Both the position numbers and the translations under genes were made by a program. The notes beneath the pieces were generated by a model that saw only the letters and a program-made list of their open reading frames with translations, ran no database searches and was not told the DNA's origin. From positions 53,983,431 through 54,047,430 of the forward strand of contig OZ022509.1 in the NCBI GenBank assembly GCA_963989385.1: DNA of 64,000 nucleotides. The letters are read 5' to 3'. This document shows positions 34,675-46,387 of the stretch, piece after piece; positions within the stretch are counted from its first letter, which is position 1, and each line of letters starts with the position of its first letter. The DNA comes from Ctena decussata (lineage: Eukaryota; Mollusca; Bivalvia; Lucinida; Lucinidae).

Positions 34675-35602
34675 CTATACTGAACAAAAAAAGAAACGTT
34701 ACATGCACATTCAATGCACGTTGTCTTTGAACTGAATCAAGACTTTGCCAATTTTATTTTATATAAAAATGCCAAAAAGTATCAGTATTTAAGAAAATGA
34801 ATATCACAACATAAGCTGCGAGATTAATGTCTCCATATCAGTTTGATTCAATGAGGGGTCAGAATTTGAAATCGCTATTCTAAGGTGCCTTTTGAAGACC
34901 CGTGTTTCACTCAAGTTGTCAGCCCATGTGAGCAAGTTACTTCTGAGACGTTTATCAGGCATTAGTTGTTACGAAAACGGTCCCATCCCCGCTTCCAAAG
35001 GGTTGATCAGTGAAGCACAAGGCTTGGAACATCGCTTTTCATGATACTTGACTCTGACTTTCATGCTATGCACTGAAACTCCCATAGACAATACAAGGTG
35101 GTATACCATGGACAATTAACCAGTTTGATCAAACTTTTTCATCATGAACCATTGTCTGGAGAAGCTGGAATAGGATCCATGAATTAAATTTGAAAATTTT
35201 ATTAAAACGTACTGGTAAATCGGAGTAAATTATTTGCTATACTTTTAATTGCAAGGGAGACAATTTCAAAGACACATTATCTTTAACATCTTATTTCTTT
35301 GAGCTGCTGGTTAAGTGTCATATGGTTCATAGGGTTTCTTATTGGCAGTTACAAGGCAAATCCGAAAGTGCAAAAATTTAAGCGCTGGCGCATGCACATC
35401 GAGCTACTCACATTGTCAATGGTATTTTCAGTCAAAGTGGAATAATTCTGTAACAATTTATGCAAATCGCAAACCGATTAGTTCATAAGGGTGTCTGACG
35501 TCTGACACGTGGTCGAATAATGTAGCATTATTCGAAAATAGTGCTGTTTAGCTTAAAATTCATGAATTATCTATGTAACGTTTCTTTTTTTGTTCAGTAT
35601 AG
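34675..35602. mobile_element. Tc1/mariner-like non-autonomous element
   Basis: CTATACTGAACAAAAAAAGA at the left and its complement TCTTTTTTTGTTCAGTATAG at the right; the pairing extends further inward (AACGTTACAT / ATGTAACGTT). TA at the boundaries suits a TA-targeting superfamily. 928 bp, no transposase ORF. Confidence 0.8.
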
Positions 35603-35973
35603 TTATGGCACGCACAAGACTAGTCGGGGAAAAAATAATTACAAGGGGCACAACTTGGAAACTTAGAAATGAGGAGCAACCATTGAACGTGACACTTCGC
35701 CCCAACCTAATTCACGAAGCTATCCCAAATGGTTACTGAGTAATGGCACACACAAGAATGTTTACAGATGGACAGCGCCATGACATAATATGTCTGTTTC
35801 TTTTCAAAATGGGTGCGTAAAAAAGGTAGTGATATAACTGCATCACCATCATCATTCTTGATATATTATACTTTTACTCTATTGTTCTCTATACCATAAG
35901 TCTTTAAGTACCTAAGATAACAAAAAGCACAATGAATAGATTATTATAGTGAAGTTTTGCTATGCACAAGCAC

Positions 35974-36280
35974 CAGGCCCGGATCCAGACCACCACATAC
36001 TGGTGGGGCTCTGGATAACTGGTGGGGCTGGGAGGTACCGATATGTTTTTGTGAAGGGAGGGGGCGGAGGGTGAGTGGTTTGAAATATGACATAATAAGG
36101 GATCAATTCGATGAGAATATTTGATAAAGTCTTTTTTGCCTTGAAATATATGTTGTGATATCTCATTAGAATCGCCTCGCCGAGGCGATTCTAATGAGAT
36201 GTCACAACATATATTTTGATCTAACCAGGCCCAGGTGGCGGGGCTGAAGCCCCAAAGCCCACCCCCTGGATCCGCGGCTG
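35974..36280. mobile_element. hAT-like MITE with perfect central palindrome
   Basis: CAGGCCCGGATCCAG / CTGGATCCGCGGCTG ends. AGCAC is duplicated on both sides (35969-35973, 36281-36285). The central palindrome spans 36146-36215 with a CTCGCCGAG apex. Single-unit version of the pair at 8,893. Confidence 0.75.
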
Positions 36281-36547
36281 AGCACCTCTCAGTTTTCATC
36301 AATAAATGTCTCTGTTTTTGCATATGATACGTTTGAAACTAACATCTAACTAAGTAACAATGTCATCCATTTTGAATAACTGAGTCGTGATGGTTAAAAC
36401 CTTTCATACCAAACAGGTATGCCTTAGTATGCTTCATTCTTTATGTTGAACATTTCAATCCACTTTCTATTACAACCTCAAACCATAAACTGTAGCTAAT
36501 CCTGAGACTTATAAGCTTAAACATTTCCATTTCCTATAACATATTTC

Positions 36548-36765
36548 CTATAACTTATTTTGTGCTTTGATATGTGTAAGCTGGTGTGTCTTCAAGTTTC
36601 CTTTTTCAGAAAATCTTTTGCCACAGATCCCGCATGCATAAGGCTTCTCTCCAGTATGAATTCTCTCGTGTCTGATCAGGCCGGCGCCTGACGTGAAGCA
36701 TTTCTCACAAAATCGACACTGATATCTGTATGGGCCCTTTCTTTGCTGGTAAACATCGGTGGCAG
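36548..36765 (-). CDS. E6: alternative 3' terminal exon, two C2H2 fingers
   Basis: 72 residues; the phase-1 frame has no early ATG. Acceptor CTACTTTCAG with ACTGAC 22 nt before the end of the AG, and almost the same 35-bp upstream segment as E5 and E7. The lead is AATDVYQQRKGPYRY. Finger 1 is CRFC...HERIH with S,A,G,R; Gly at +3 replaces the Asn of its sisters, the most likely specificity change. Finger 2 is CGIC...HQLTH with E,G,N,T. Tail IKAQNKL, stop TAG at 36548-36550. Confidence 0.87.
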
Positions 36766-37212
36766 CTGAAAGTAGAATGAAAACCTGTCAGTTGTGAGAC
36801 CTTGTATAACGTTTTCCGCGCCAGAGAAGAAAATAACTGAATTTGCAAACAGCTTAGATCCTGATGATGCGGATCATTTGCCCTCTAGTCTTAGAATTCT
36901 CAAAATGATATAGTGTGAGCGTAAAAATTTTTTTAAAGTCTGCAGATGTAATTTTTGTTGTCTGCATTTTGGTGCTTTACACTTTTGCTGCCACACATGA
37001 CTTTTGTCAAATTTACACTACACAAAAGTCCAAATTTTGCAACTCATTACAGTATTGTGCTTTTGCAATACGGATATAACTGTAGAAGATTAACAACTCC
37101 CCTTGGCTTAATTATTTTGTTTATTGGGATCTTAAGCGACATTTTGATATTCAACGTTTGGAGCATCTCATTTTTTGCATTATGAAACTGAAAGTAGAAA
37201 CATAAAACATAA

Positions 37213-37360
37213 AACAGGGTTCGAGGTTATAAAACCTGAGAATAATCTCAAACTCAAAATAAAGCATACTGATTGGCTGCTTCCGAGCATGTGCTCGGAA
37301 GCAGCCAATCAGTGTGCTTTATTTAGAGTTTGAGAATGTACTCAAGTTTTTTTACTCTGG
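37213..37360. mobile_element. Near-perfect palindromic MITE
   Basis: Same family as 28,902-29,045; core arms 37244-37337 with GAGCATGTGCTC at the tip. Confidence 0.8.
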
Positions 37361-38170
37361 GCCAGGTAGGGCTTACCTGAAAAATGCTTGGCACTGAACT
37401 ACTGGTTTCTTGAGGGAGTTGGCAGTGAAGGTGTTACAGGGATAAATATAGGTATGATGAGGCATCCACATGCTAAGTGGTTATAGCACTCCCAACTTAC
37501 TTTAACCCATTGCATTCTGGGTATTTTTTGTCATCTGCTGAAATTGTCGTCTGCATCAAAAATCAATAATATTTTGACAATATTGGTCTTACTAACTCTT
37601 GTACAAATGATGTCTAGGCAGCAAACAGTTTTGATCTCAGATCAGGCCCCACGTTTGTGGGGCTTGAACTGGATCCAAACTGTTTGCCCAGATACCCCTA
37701 AAGGGGTATCCCCAATGGAATGGGTTAATTCACTTCAGCACTTTATTGCACAGAGTCCTTCAAAAATCCTCTCCAATCATCCTGTTATGAATGAAATTCT
37801 GTTGAAAAGGGCATATTACATCCAGCAAGTCAACCATGTTGAGCTGCATCTACACAATACATGCATGCAGTCATCCTTTTGCCATTCTGTATGTGAAAGA
37901 TACATCAAAGAGCGTGCAACATTATGTTAAATGAGCTTTTACGCTAAACAAATCATAGTAAACACAGGTAAGCTGAGGCTCCGAAGATAATTCTGGACAC
38001 CAATTTTGCCCCCGTGTGGGAGCTCCAGTTTTTGCTCACCTTTGCTTAACAATCAACTTTACAGAAGTGAAATATTCTTGAAAGAGTCGTTAAACTCATA
38101 AACTCATATTAAAAAACAAAAATAGTGAAGATACTACAGGTTCACAATCATCAGTCTTGATATCTAGCTT
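37361..38170. other. No gene seen
   Basis: Non-coding. A hairpin-like GATCTCAGATCAGG / GGATCCAAACTGTTTGCC remnant is near 37,630-37,690. A 128-codon plus frame (37,544-37,930) overlaps it and shows no domain. Confidence 0.4.
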
Positions 38171-38174
38171 TTAT

Positions 38175-38405
38175 TCTACAATACTCTATAGTCAACTATT
38201 GATATCTCGAACAATGATATCTCAAAGTCCCTCTTATATCAAAGATAATAGTTTGGGCACATTTCCTGTTTTTTATGTACAGCTCAACTCTTGATATCTC
38301 AAACTACTGATATCTCAAAGTAAGTTTTCTGGTACCAGAAAATTTACTTTGAGATATCAGTAGTTTGGGATGAATTTCAACTTTGAGATATCGAGAGTTG
38401 AATGT
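38175..38405. repeat. GATATCTC-type inverted-repeat element
   Basis: TCAACTCTTGATATCTCAAA and TTTGAGATATCGAGAGTTGA arms with internal ACTACTGATATCTCAAAGTA / TACTTTGAGATATCAGTAGT. Confidence 0.65.
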
Positions 38406-38509
38406 ACACCATAATTTTTTAAGTACATTAGGTACCACATCTATGAATAGGTTATGGCAAAAACTCTAGCACTTTTAAAAGCTTCTTTTATCTATGTCAT
38501 TTAAAAACA

Positions 38510-40488
38510 AGAGGGCCATGAGGCCCTGAAACGCTCACCTGAACAATTGGCAAGGTGGCTTATACTTATCATGTCTGAAATTGTCAAAATATGAGTTTTG
38601 GGTCAAAAGTCAAAGAATGACCACGACCACTTGTACTCATAAATCTTCATGTACTCATTAGACAACCATAAATACCATTTTTAGGCCAAAATCTCCAAAA
38701 CTTTCCATGAAATCTTATGTTCTAGCATTTTCCCATATTTGACCATGCCGCAAAAAAGGTCAAGGTAAACCCAAGGTCACCATTTGAACAGTATTGGTGG
38801 TACTCTAGTACTCCATGCTATTTACCAAGTTTCAGGGCCACAGGTGTATTGGTTCTGGGGAAGAAAAATATAAAGATTTATCCCGTAAGTAATAATGGCG
38901 GCCAAGTTGGTCATGTGACCTGGACCGTTTGAACAAATTTTCATTCAATCAACCCCTGGAGGCTCTATATGAAATGTGTTCACAATTGGCCCTTTGGCTT
39001 TTGAGGAAATGGTTGAAAATGTCAAAATATGAGCAATCTGGATCAAAGGTAAAAAAATGACCTTGACCTCTTGTACTCATAATTCTTCATGAACTCATTA
39101 AGACAACTGTATATACCAATTTTTTAGGTCAAAATCTTAAAACTTTCCATGACATCTTATGTTCTACCATTTTCCCATATTTGACCTTGCTGCAAAAGGT
39201 CAAGGTCAACACAAGGTCATAATTTGAACAATCTTGATAGTACTCAAGTACCCAATGCTACTTACAATGTCTCAAGGCCATCGGTCAATTGGTTCTGGAG
39301 AAGAAGATTTTTAAAGGTATTTACCATATATGGGCGTGGCGGCCATGTTGGTCATGCGTCCAGGACCGTTGAAAATATTTCCATTCCATCAGCCCCTCGA
39401 GGCTCTATATGAAATTTGGTTTCAATTGGCCCAGTGGTTTTAGAGCAGATTGTTTGAAATTGTCAAAATTTGAGATTTCTGGGTCAAAGGTCAAAGAATG
39501 ACCTTGACCTCTTGTACTCAAAAATCTTCATGTACTCATTAAGATGATTCTATGTACCAATTTTTAGGCCAAAATCTTCAAAACTTACCATGAAATCTCA
39601 TGTTCTAGCATTTTCCCATATTTGACCTTGCCGTAAAAAAGGTCAAGGTCAACCCAGGGTCATAATTTGAACAATCTTGATAGTATTTGAGTACCCAATG
39701 CTACATACCGAGTTTCAAGGCCATCGGTCTACTGGTTCTGGAGAAGAAGATTTTTTCAGGTTTTTACCATATATGGGTGTGGTGGCCATGTTGGTCATGT
39801 GACCTGGACCATATGCACAAATTTTCATTCCCTCAACCCCTGGAGGATCTATATGAAATTTGGTTACAATTGGCCTAGTGGTTTTTGAGGAGATTGTTTG
39901 ATATTGTCAAAATATATGAGTTCTGGGTCAAAGGTCAAAGAACGACCTTGACCTCTTGTACTCATAAATCTTCATGTAGTCATTTAGATGACTGTATGTA
40001 CCAATTTTTAGGCCAAAATCTTCAACAGTTTCCAAGATATCTTATGTTGCAGCATTTTGCCATATATAAGCATGAGTAAGCAAATTTGACCTTACCGTAA
40101 AAAATGTCAAGGTCAACCCAAGGTCATAATTTGAACAATCTTGGTAGTACTCGTGTACCCAATGCTACATACCAAGTTTCAAGACCATCGACCTATTGGT
40201 TCTGGAGAAGAAGATTTTTTCAGGTTTTTACCATATATGGGCATGGCGGCCATGTTGGTCATGTGACCAGGACCGTTTGAACAACTTTTCGTTCCTAAGG
40301 TCCCAGGAGGCTCTGTATGAAATTTGGTTAGAATCGGCCCAGCGGTTTCAGAGGAGAAGTCGTTTGAAATTGTGGACGGATGGACGACGGACGGACGGAC
40401 GGACGACGGACGGACGACGGACGGACGACGGACGCCGGAGCCTTACCATCCTATAAGCTCCCCCGGAGCCTCTGGCTCAGGTGAGCTA
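38510..40488 (+). mobile_element. PEARL-type element with ~450-bp core units
   Basis: Starts AAGAGGGCCATGAGGCCCTG (hairpin) then GCTCACCTGAAC. About four core units each have TGACCTTGACCTCTTGTACTC, CTGGAGAAGAAGATTTTT and CATATATGGGCGTGGCGGCC. A (GGAC)n/(GACGGAC)n microsatellite at 40,373-40,437 precedes the end GGCTCAGGTGAGCTAAAAAA. Confidence 0.75.
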
Positions 40489-40689
40489 AAAAAGGCAGTT
40501 TTATTTTTGTAAACCATATGTTTGAAACTGTAATAGCTCATGAAGTAACACTGTCATTCGTTTTGAACAAATAGGCTCTGATGGTTTACCGTAATAACCC
40601 TAAAATTTCGGACACCTGAGAGTCGGACAATTATTGTTTGAAATTTCTTAGAAAGTGGATTTTACATGTTAATGCATCCAAATGATGCT

Positions 40690-40815
40690 TAGTGAACTAC
40701 AAATGTTGTAGACCCTGATCAAACAAATGATCAAACAAACTACAAATGTTGTAGACCCTGATCAAACTGCTCCTTTAGGAGCAGTTTGATCTGGGTCTAC
40801 AATGTTTGTTCAGAC
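40690..40815. repeat. Hairpin MITE
   Basis: CAAATGTTGTAGACCCTGATCAAAC occurs twice in tandem, and the second copy pairs with GTTTGATCTGGGTCTACAATGTTTG around TGCTCCTTTAGGAGCA. Confidence 0.65.
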
Positions 40816-40985
40816 CTGTCTGTCCGAATATTTAGGGTCATTACGGTAAACCTTACACAATATATAGAATGCCTTCTAAAAAGTAAACTTCATTATTATT
40901 CAATCCACTTCTATCATGACCTCAACCTGTAGCTGATTCTTTGCTTTAAGCTTACACATTTCTATTTCCTAAAACATGTTTCTTA

Positions 40986-41200
40986 TCACATATTTTGCAT
41001 TTTGATATGTGTAAGCTGATGTGTCTTCATATTTCCTTCCACATTAAATCTTTTCCCACAGATCTGACAAGCATATGGCTTCTCCCCAGTATGAATTCTC
41101 TCGTGCCTGATCAAGTTTGCGCCCGACGTGAAGCATTTCTCGCAAAATCGACATAGGAATCTGTATGGGCCCTCTCTTTGCTGGTAAACATTCGTAGCCT
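40986..41200 (-). CDS. E5: alternative 3' terminal exon, two C2H2 fingers
   Basis: 71 residues after acceptor CTACTTTCAG, with an ACTGAC branch-like motif 22 nt before the end of the AG. The first codon is xAG (Glu), then [14 protein letters not shown]. Finger 1 is CRFC...HERIH with S,A,N,R; a Gln seen in the sisters just before the first Cys is Leu here. Finger 2 is CQIC...HQLTH, and its helix reads V-E-G-N, so the -1 Glu of every other exon is Val. Stop TGA at 40986-40988, in a tail IKMQNM shortened relative to IKAQNKL. The reading frame is intact, so it looks functional but is the most divergent member of the E4-E7 set. Confidence 0.86.
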
Positions 41201-41399
41201 CTGAAAGTAGAATGAAATATTGTCAGTTGTGAGACCTTGTGTAACACCTTAAAGACAAATATTCATGTTTATTGGGTGCCATAATTCTAGTATGCAACAG
41301 TCCAATGACACTGCTATTTCATTAAAAGGAAACATCCCATCTTACATGGGTAATGACATAACAGGGTCAAAAAACTAATAAATACTGAGAATATTTGTC

Positions 41400-41525
41400 T
41401 TGAAGGGCCAGAGATGAAAATAACTGAATTTGCAAACAGTGTAGATCCTGATGAGGCGGCTCATTATGAACCACCTCATCAGGATCTATGCTGTTTGCCC
41501 TCTAGTCTTTAAAGGCACAAGCTGT
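41400..41525. mobile_element. TIR-C half element
   Basis: GCAAACAGTGTAGATCCTGA / TCAGGATCTATGCTGTTTGC hairpin around GGCGGCTCATTATGAACC, upstream of E5. A second hairpin of the same style is at 41,685-41,742 (GCAAACAGTGAAAATCCAGA / TCTGGATTTTCACAGTTTGC). Confidence 0.6.
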
Positions 41526-41819
41526 TGCACTTTGCAGAAATAGTTGGGGTTTCCTGGATGAGAAGTCAGTTCCTGCTATTCCCCAGGGATGGAGTGCCTG
41601 TCATTACAACTGACTGGTGCATAACAATGGGGTCGAGTCTGGTAACTTCGGACAGCGGGTAAATTCGGACATACCATGCAAACAGTGAAAATCCAGATGA
41701 GACGGCTCATGATGAGCCATCTCATCTGGATTTTCACAGTTTGCCTAGTTAATTTTGTTTTAATTCCAAACAACTGACATATGGCAAGGAAACAATGTCA
41801 CTGTCCGAATTTACCTGAC

Positions 41820-42430
41820 TTGACTCTATTACACATTTGTTGATTGTATCAATCAAATTGCTAGTGATACCCTTCATCTCTTTTATTCAAAGACACTTTT
41901 AAAACAATGTGTACAATTACATATTCATTTACAGTGGAGCATATTGTTATAAAATTGCAAAAACTACACTATTCCTCAGTTATGTTCCAGCTACCATATT
42001 CAACCCTTTAAGCACACTGTGCGTTGAACATTTTCAAAATGGCTTTAAATACTTGCAGTAGACTTTCTTCCTAATAAGCGCACATTTCAAAGAATTGATA
42101 TAGAAAGAAACCGAATTAAATGTTTAAAGCATCAGAGAAAAGCTGCTTATCGTCATATAGGATAGAGAAGCTTTGTAAGTGAAAACTGAAAGATTCTTAG
42201 AGTTTTCAGCACTTGTAAACAAGCAATCAAAGGGATAGACCAGTAAAAGTATGTGTGCTATTAATAATCATATGGCTCAGAAATTCCCATGATGTGCGCT
42301 TACTGGGGCATGTGTACTAATTAGGTCAAATACAGTTATGCTTTGACATTGTTTCATTTTAACGCACACTGCTGAAAAATTGCAAAAATTAATGCTCAAA
42401 TTTTGGATCCTAAACTGCAAAAATCTGAAC
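41820..42430. other. No gene seen
   Basis: AT-rich sequence between E4 and E5 without recognisable repeats or coding signal. Confidence 0.45.
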
Positions 42431-42542
42431 CCACTAAAATTACTACTTATAGGGTGTTAAAACAGTTCAACCCATTTTCTATAATGAACTCAAACCATAA
42501 ACCGTATCCAATCCTAAACTTAGGCCTACACATTTCTATTTC

Positions 42543-42760
42543 CTATAACTTATTTTGTCCTTTGATATGTGTAAGATGATGAGTTTTCATGTTTCCTTTC
42601 TCAGCAAATCTTCTTCCACAAAGTTCACAAGCATATGGCTTCTCTCCAGTGTGGATTCTCTCATGTTTTATCAAGTTGGCACCAGACGTGAAGCATTTCT
42701 CGCAAAATCGACACTGGTATCTGTATGGGCCCTTTTTTTGCTGGAAAACATTTGTGGCAG
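42543..42760 (-). CDS. E4: alternative 3' terminal exon, two C2H2 fingers
   Basis: 72 residues. Acceptor TTCTATTTCAG; branch-like TCTAAC with its A about 21 nt upstream. The first codon is xCT (Ala if the shared base is G), giving AATNVFQQKKGPYRY. Finger 1 is CRFC...HERIH with S,A,N,K; finger 2 is CELC...HHLTH with E,G,N,T. The tail IKGQNKL ends in TAG. Very close to E5, E6 and E7 in lead, fingers, tail and 3' flank, so these four are the youngest duplicates. A 1.34-kb intron space separates it from E5, and a mariner-like MITE sits 50 bp upstream of the acceptor. Confidence 0.88.
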
Positions 42761-42812
42761 CTGAAATAGAATGAAGAATTGTTAGAATCATATGCTTGTC
42801 AAAAATAGAGAA

Positions 42813-42990
42813 TACAGTGGACCCTCTTTACAATGACGGCATTTGTTCCCAAATATTTTGACTTTAAACTGAATTTGCTGTTATAATGAATACATATTAT
42901 GAACAATACAGCCATTCTGTGCAAATCAAAATGACATTATAAAGAATTTTGCTGTTGTAATGAGTGCCATTGTAAAGAGGGTTGACTGTA
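42813..42990. mobile_element. Mariner-like MITE just upstream of E4
   Basis: TACAGTGGACCCTCTTTACA / TGTAAAGAGGGTTGACTGTA ends with TA borders; 178 bp. Confidence 0.75.
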
Positions 42991-43002
42991 CCATGTTAGT
43001 GC

Positions 43003-43113
43003 TTTTTGATATAAAGTTTATCAGGCAAGACCAGAAACACCATAGGAATGGCGAGGCTTGCCGAGCCAGTCTGACGTGTTTCTGGTCGAGCCTGATAAAC
43101 TTGACATCAAAAG
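43003..43113. repeat. 111-bp inverted repeat
   Basis: AAGTTTATCAGGCAAGACCA / TGGTCGAGCCTGATAAACTT arms plus CCAGAAACAC / GTGTTTCTGG. Partial relative near 25,365. Confidence 0.7.
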
Positions 43114-43552
43114 ACACTTAATGGTTTTCTATTTATCATGCATCATTGGAATATTTTCATGTGTAAAGAGCATCAAACAAAAGAAAAAGTAAACACAGTT
43201 TTGTTCAAACTTGTTAACCTTGGAAATGTGCTATGACGTAAGTCGGTGATGTCATTTAACCAATCGAACCTTGTATCAAGGCAAACGTCAGGATGCAGCC
43301 AATCATCTTCAGAGATAGCTTCTGTAGGCATCCCCTGATAACATTTGTGCAAGCGCAGTTCTAAAGTAAATATCACATCATGTTATCATACCCCTGTTAT
43401 CAGGTGAATTTGCAGCATATGCATGATAACAGTCAAACCTGTCATAAGGCCACCTCTGATCTTGAAAACCTGTCTTAGAAGGCTTAATCTCATATCACAA
43501 AATAGTTGTTACAAAATATATTGACCTGCCTTTTGCAAGCATAATGTTGTGT

Positions 43553-43624
43553 CTTAACCCTATTGCACTCATAACGGCCAAAACTCCATAGAGTTTTGGC
43601 CGTTCTGAGTGCAAAAGGGTTAAG
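43553..43624. repeat. 72-bp palindrome
   Basis: CTTAACCC...GGGTTAAG ends, with CGGCCAAAACTC/GAGTTTTGGCCG meeting at CATA. It sits inside a mariner-like fragment that begins ACAGTCAAACCTGTC at about 43,430. Confidence 0.75.
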
Positions 43625-43856
43625 CAACAAGTTTTGCCCTTCCCTAAATGAGTGCTTGGTTAAGACAGTTTCAACAGTAGTTAACACGCTTCATATAAAA
43701 TGAGGTTAGGGCTAGCTGATTTGCAAATTAACGCCCTTTTCAACAGTATTTGTCACATCAAGACTTTGAGAGGGTAATAATTAAATGCTGTGCACAATGA
43801 AATCCCTTTACAGCTGAAAAGATTTACACCTCCAGCAGAATTTAAACCTGCACCTG

Positions 43857-44105
43857 GGGGTGGTCAGGTGGGGTGATGGTGTTTTGTATAACTTCCGGTG
43901 CGGAGGCCTCTTACTGATTTGGAACACTGTACGGCAAGGGCCTACTGTGCTTGCAACAGGTGCGGGAGGGGTTGTTTGGACATTTGGACATTTTTTCTCT
44001 CATTCATCATTTCTCTTCTTTCTCCCTCTCTCTGGAAGACAGCCTGATATAGACTTTAATACTAATTCAAAGGGTTTTTAAAGCCAAAACAATCAATCAG
44101 TCAAT
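43857..44105. repeat. Uninterrupted relative of the 8,790-9,605 element
   Basis: Reads through GCTTGCAACAGGTGCGGGAGGGGTTGTTTGG without the insertion found at 8,893-9,509, so it serves as an empty-site comparison. Confidence 0.6.
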
Positions 44106-44139
44106 AAAACCTGCTTAGAAGGCCAGCACTTAACCTGTG

Positions 44140-44640
44140 TTATCTTCACAGTCCGCATGGAGCTAGCTCAGATCCTTAGCTACTCTTTAGGTACACAGCA
44201 AAGACTCCAATCAGACTCAGCAGATAGCCAGGCTGATCTAAGTCTTTGCTGGGTGCATATGCCACTTTGTTCGTTTTCTCCTGTCATGGCTCAAGTACCT
44301 TCTGGTCTCACATTTGAATTGCTTTGCCGACATATACAGTAGTATAGCCAACGTCTGTAACTTTACAAATTTATTGGGCCATATGATGTAGGGTTTACTG
44401 TTTTCTGTTCCAAAACGGCTCCAAAACTATACAAATATACATCCATCTTATAGAGAGATCTATATTTTTGGGATAACCCCATATTCCAACAGAATTAATC
44501 ATGACTGTGCACCCAGCGAAGACTCAGATCAGTCTGGGCATCCGCCCAGTCTGATCAGAGTCTTCGCTGTCTGCATGGAGTTTGCTTTGATCCTTAGCCA
44601 CTCTTAAAGAACATAGCGAAGACCCTGATCTGATCTGATC
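44140..44640. mobile_element. Two FB-A half copies
   Basis: 44,140-44,295 carries the right arm (GCCAGGCTGATCTAAGTC...TCATGGCTCA); 44,500-44,580 carries a left arm (CAGCGAAGACTCAGATCAG). A GATCT repeat (CTGATCTGATCTGATCTGAT) follows at about 44,625-44,650. Confidence 0.6.
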
Positions 44641-44827
44641 TGATCTGATCGGCTATAAGGTGTAGGGTTTTCTGTTTCAAGACAATCCCAAAACTATGAA
44701 AATATACATCCATCTTATGGAGAGATCTATATTTTTGGGATTGTTTTGGAAGGTTAAACCCCATCTTACAGCAGAATTGGTAAATTCTGAAGGGAAATCC
44801 TCAGGAAGCAAGGAACACAGGGTATAA

Positions 44828-45135
44828 ACTAGTCTACCAATTTTTGCTCCCTGCCGAGACTGTCCATCATAATTTGCTTCCACAGAGACTGTCCTGGATC
44901 TCCTGCTTCCTTCCAAGACTACCGTCCGCAAAAATAGCTTCCAGCAGAGACTGTCTGCCTGGTTCTGCTTCCTGCAGCGAGTCTCATCAGGAATCAGAAT
45001 CATGTGGACAGTCTTGGCAGGAAGCCATTTGTCATGCACAGAAGTCTTGGCAGGAAGCAGGAGATCACGGAGAGTCTTGGCGGAAGCCAAGTATGATGGA
45101 CAGTCTCCGCAGGAAGCAAAAATTGGGGGACTAGT
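44828..45135. repeat. 308-bp inverted repeat
   Basis: ACTAGTCTACCAATTTTTGC at the left pairs with GCAAAAATTGGGGGACTAGT at the right. Between them, GACTGTCC...CTTCC and CAGTCTTGGCAGGAAGC motifs repeat several times on both arms. Overlapping ORFs on both strands are by-products. Confidence 0.75.
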
Positions 45136-45299
45136 GAGGAAAGCATCAGAGGAATGAAAATATCAGACTCAGTTTCACTGATTCTGTTTATAAGACTTAG
45201 ATATATACGGTTATTTTGGACGGGGAGCAGGGGCACCAATATGTACCCCAAATATTTAAATCATTTGTGTGTAATTTGGCTACTAGATATGTTTTTCTC

Positions 45300-45430
45300 T
45301 TTCTCTTCCAAAGATTTTTGAGATTGTTTTTGAAGAGAAAATTCTGCCAAAACAATCTCAAAAATCTAGATCTATCTTGTAAGACACAGCTAGATTTTTT
45401 AGATTGTTTTGGAAGGAAAAGGCCTCTGTC
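45300..45430. repeat. PAL-B palindrome
   Basis: CCAAAACAATCTCAAAAATC / TTTTTTAGATTGTTTTGG around TAGATCTATCTTGTAAGACA; one extra partial arm precedes it. Confidence 0.6.
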
Positions 45431-45727
45431 TTATTAACAAATAAAATACACTTGTCTCAGAATTACCATTATAATAATTCTGCTATAAGACAGGGGTTTT
45501 CCCACTGTAAGATGACTCAAAACCATTTTGTGTAACTTTGTTTTATGATGTTGTTTTCTCTCCCTATATTCTAAATCTATTGCTTAAGGATCAACATTTT
45601 AGGGGTTGTTTTGGGTTGGAAAACCTTTGTCTTCTGCCCAAATAAATATGTACCCTCAAAACTCCACTGTCTTTCTGAACACATATGCTATGATACTATA
45701 TTTTTTATTCATTTTTAGATAATCATA

Positions 45728-45965
45728 TGAGCCATAACAGGACTAAACGAAGAAAGTGGCATGTGTGCCCAGTGAAGACTCAGTTAAGCCAGGGCATTTG
45801 CCCCGTCTGATCAGTTTTCCCTGTCCACACTGAGCTAGCTTAGACTCTTAGCTACCCTTTAAGCCCACAGTGAAGATTCCGATCAGGCTGGGTGGATGCC
45901 CAGGCTGATCTGAGTCTGCACTGGGAGCATATGCCACTTTGTTGGTTTTATTGTGTCGTGGCTCA
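45728..45965. mobile_element. FB-A fold-back MITE
   Basis: TGAGCCATAACAGGACTAAA / TTTATTGTGTCGTGGCTCA ends; inner CCCAGGCTGATCTGAGTCTG arm. Confidence 0.7.
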
Positions 45966-46319
45966 AATGGTCTAAAAGTTTGTACACCTCATCATTCACA
46001 GAGAGCATGGAATACAAGACCTATCCACGTACAGTTGACCTGTTGTCGCAAAGCATTCTATGAGGACCCAAATGGTAGGATCAATATTGCTCTTCCAGTA
46101 AATTGGTTAAGAAGAGCTAACAAGAATTCCATGGAATGTGGTGTCCCGCCTGTCTGTGCACTGTCCCAAAGCAGAACTAAATGTGTGAAAACTCCACAAA
46201 GCTTAAGCTGCTGCCATCACCGATTCCAGACAGTTAAAATCTATGCCTTGCTTCCGCTAGTCCAAGGTAAGATAAAATATGTTTTCAGATATTTTTTCCC
46301 CAAAACAGTAGGTTGAATT

Positions 46320-46387
46320 GCAAAGAGTGTAGACTGAGATCAGACTGCTCTTTATGGAGCAGTCTGATCTCAGTCTACACTGTTTGC
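46320..46387. repeat. 68-bp hairpin
   Basis: GTAGACTGAGATCAGACTGC / GCAGTCTGATCTCAGTCTAC around TCTTTATGGA. A second, TGATCAGACTGCACTCATGTGCAGTCTGATCA type, is at 46,644-46,709 with GTGACAAGCGAAG/CTTTGCTTGTCAC arms. Confidence 0.75.

Noticed and set aside
45939..46316. 125-codon plus-strand ORF
   Set aside because: No recognisable domain, overlaps the end of an FB-A element, and shares a 25-bp repeat segment (around TTCCATGGAATGTGGTGTC) with 26,830.
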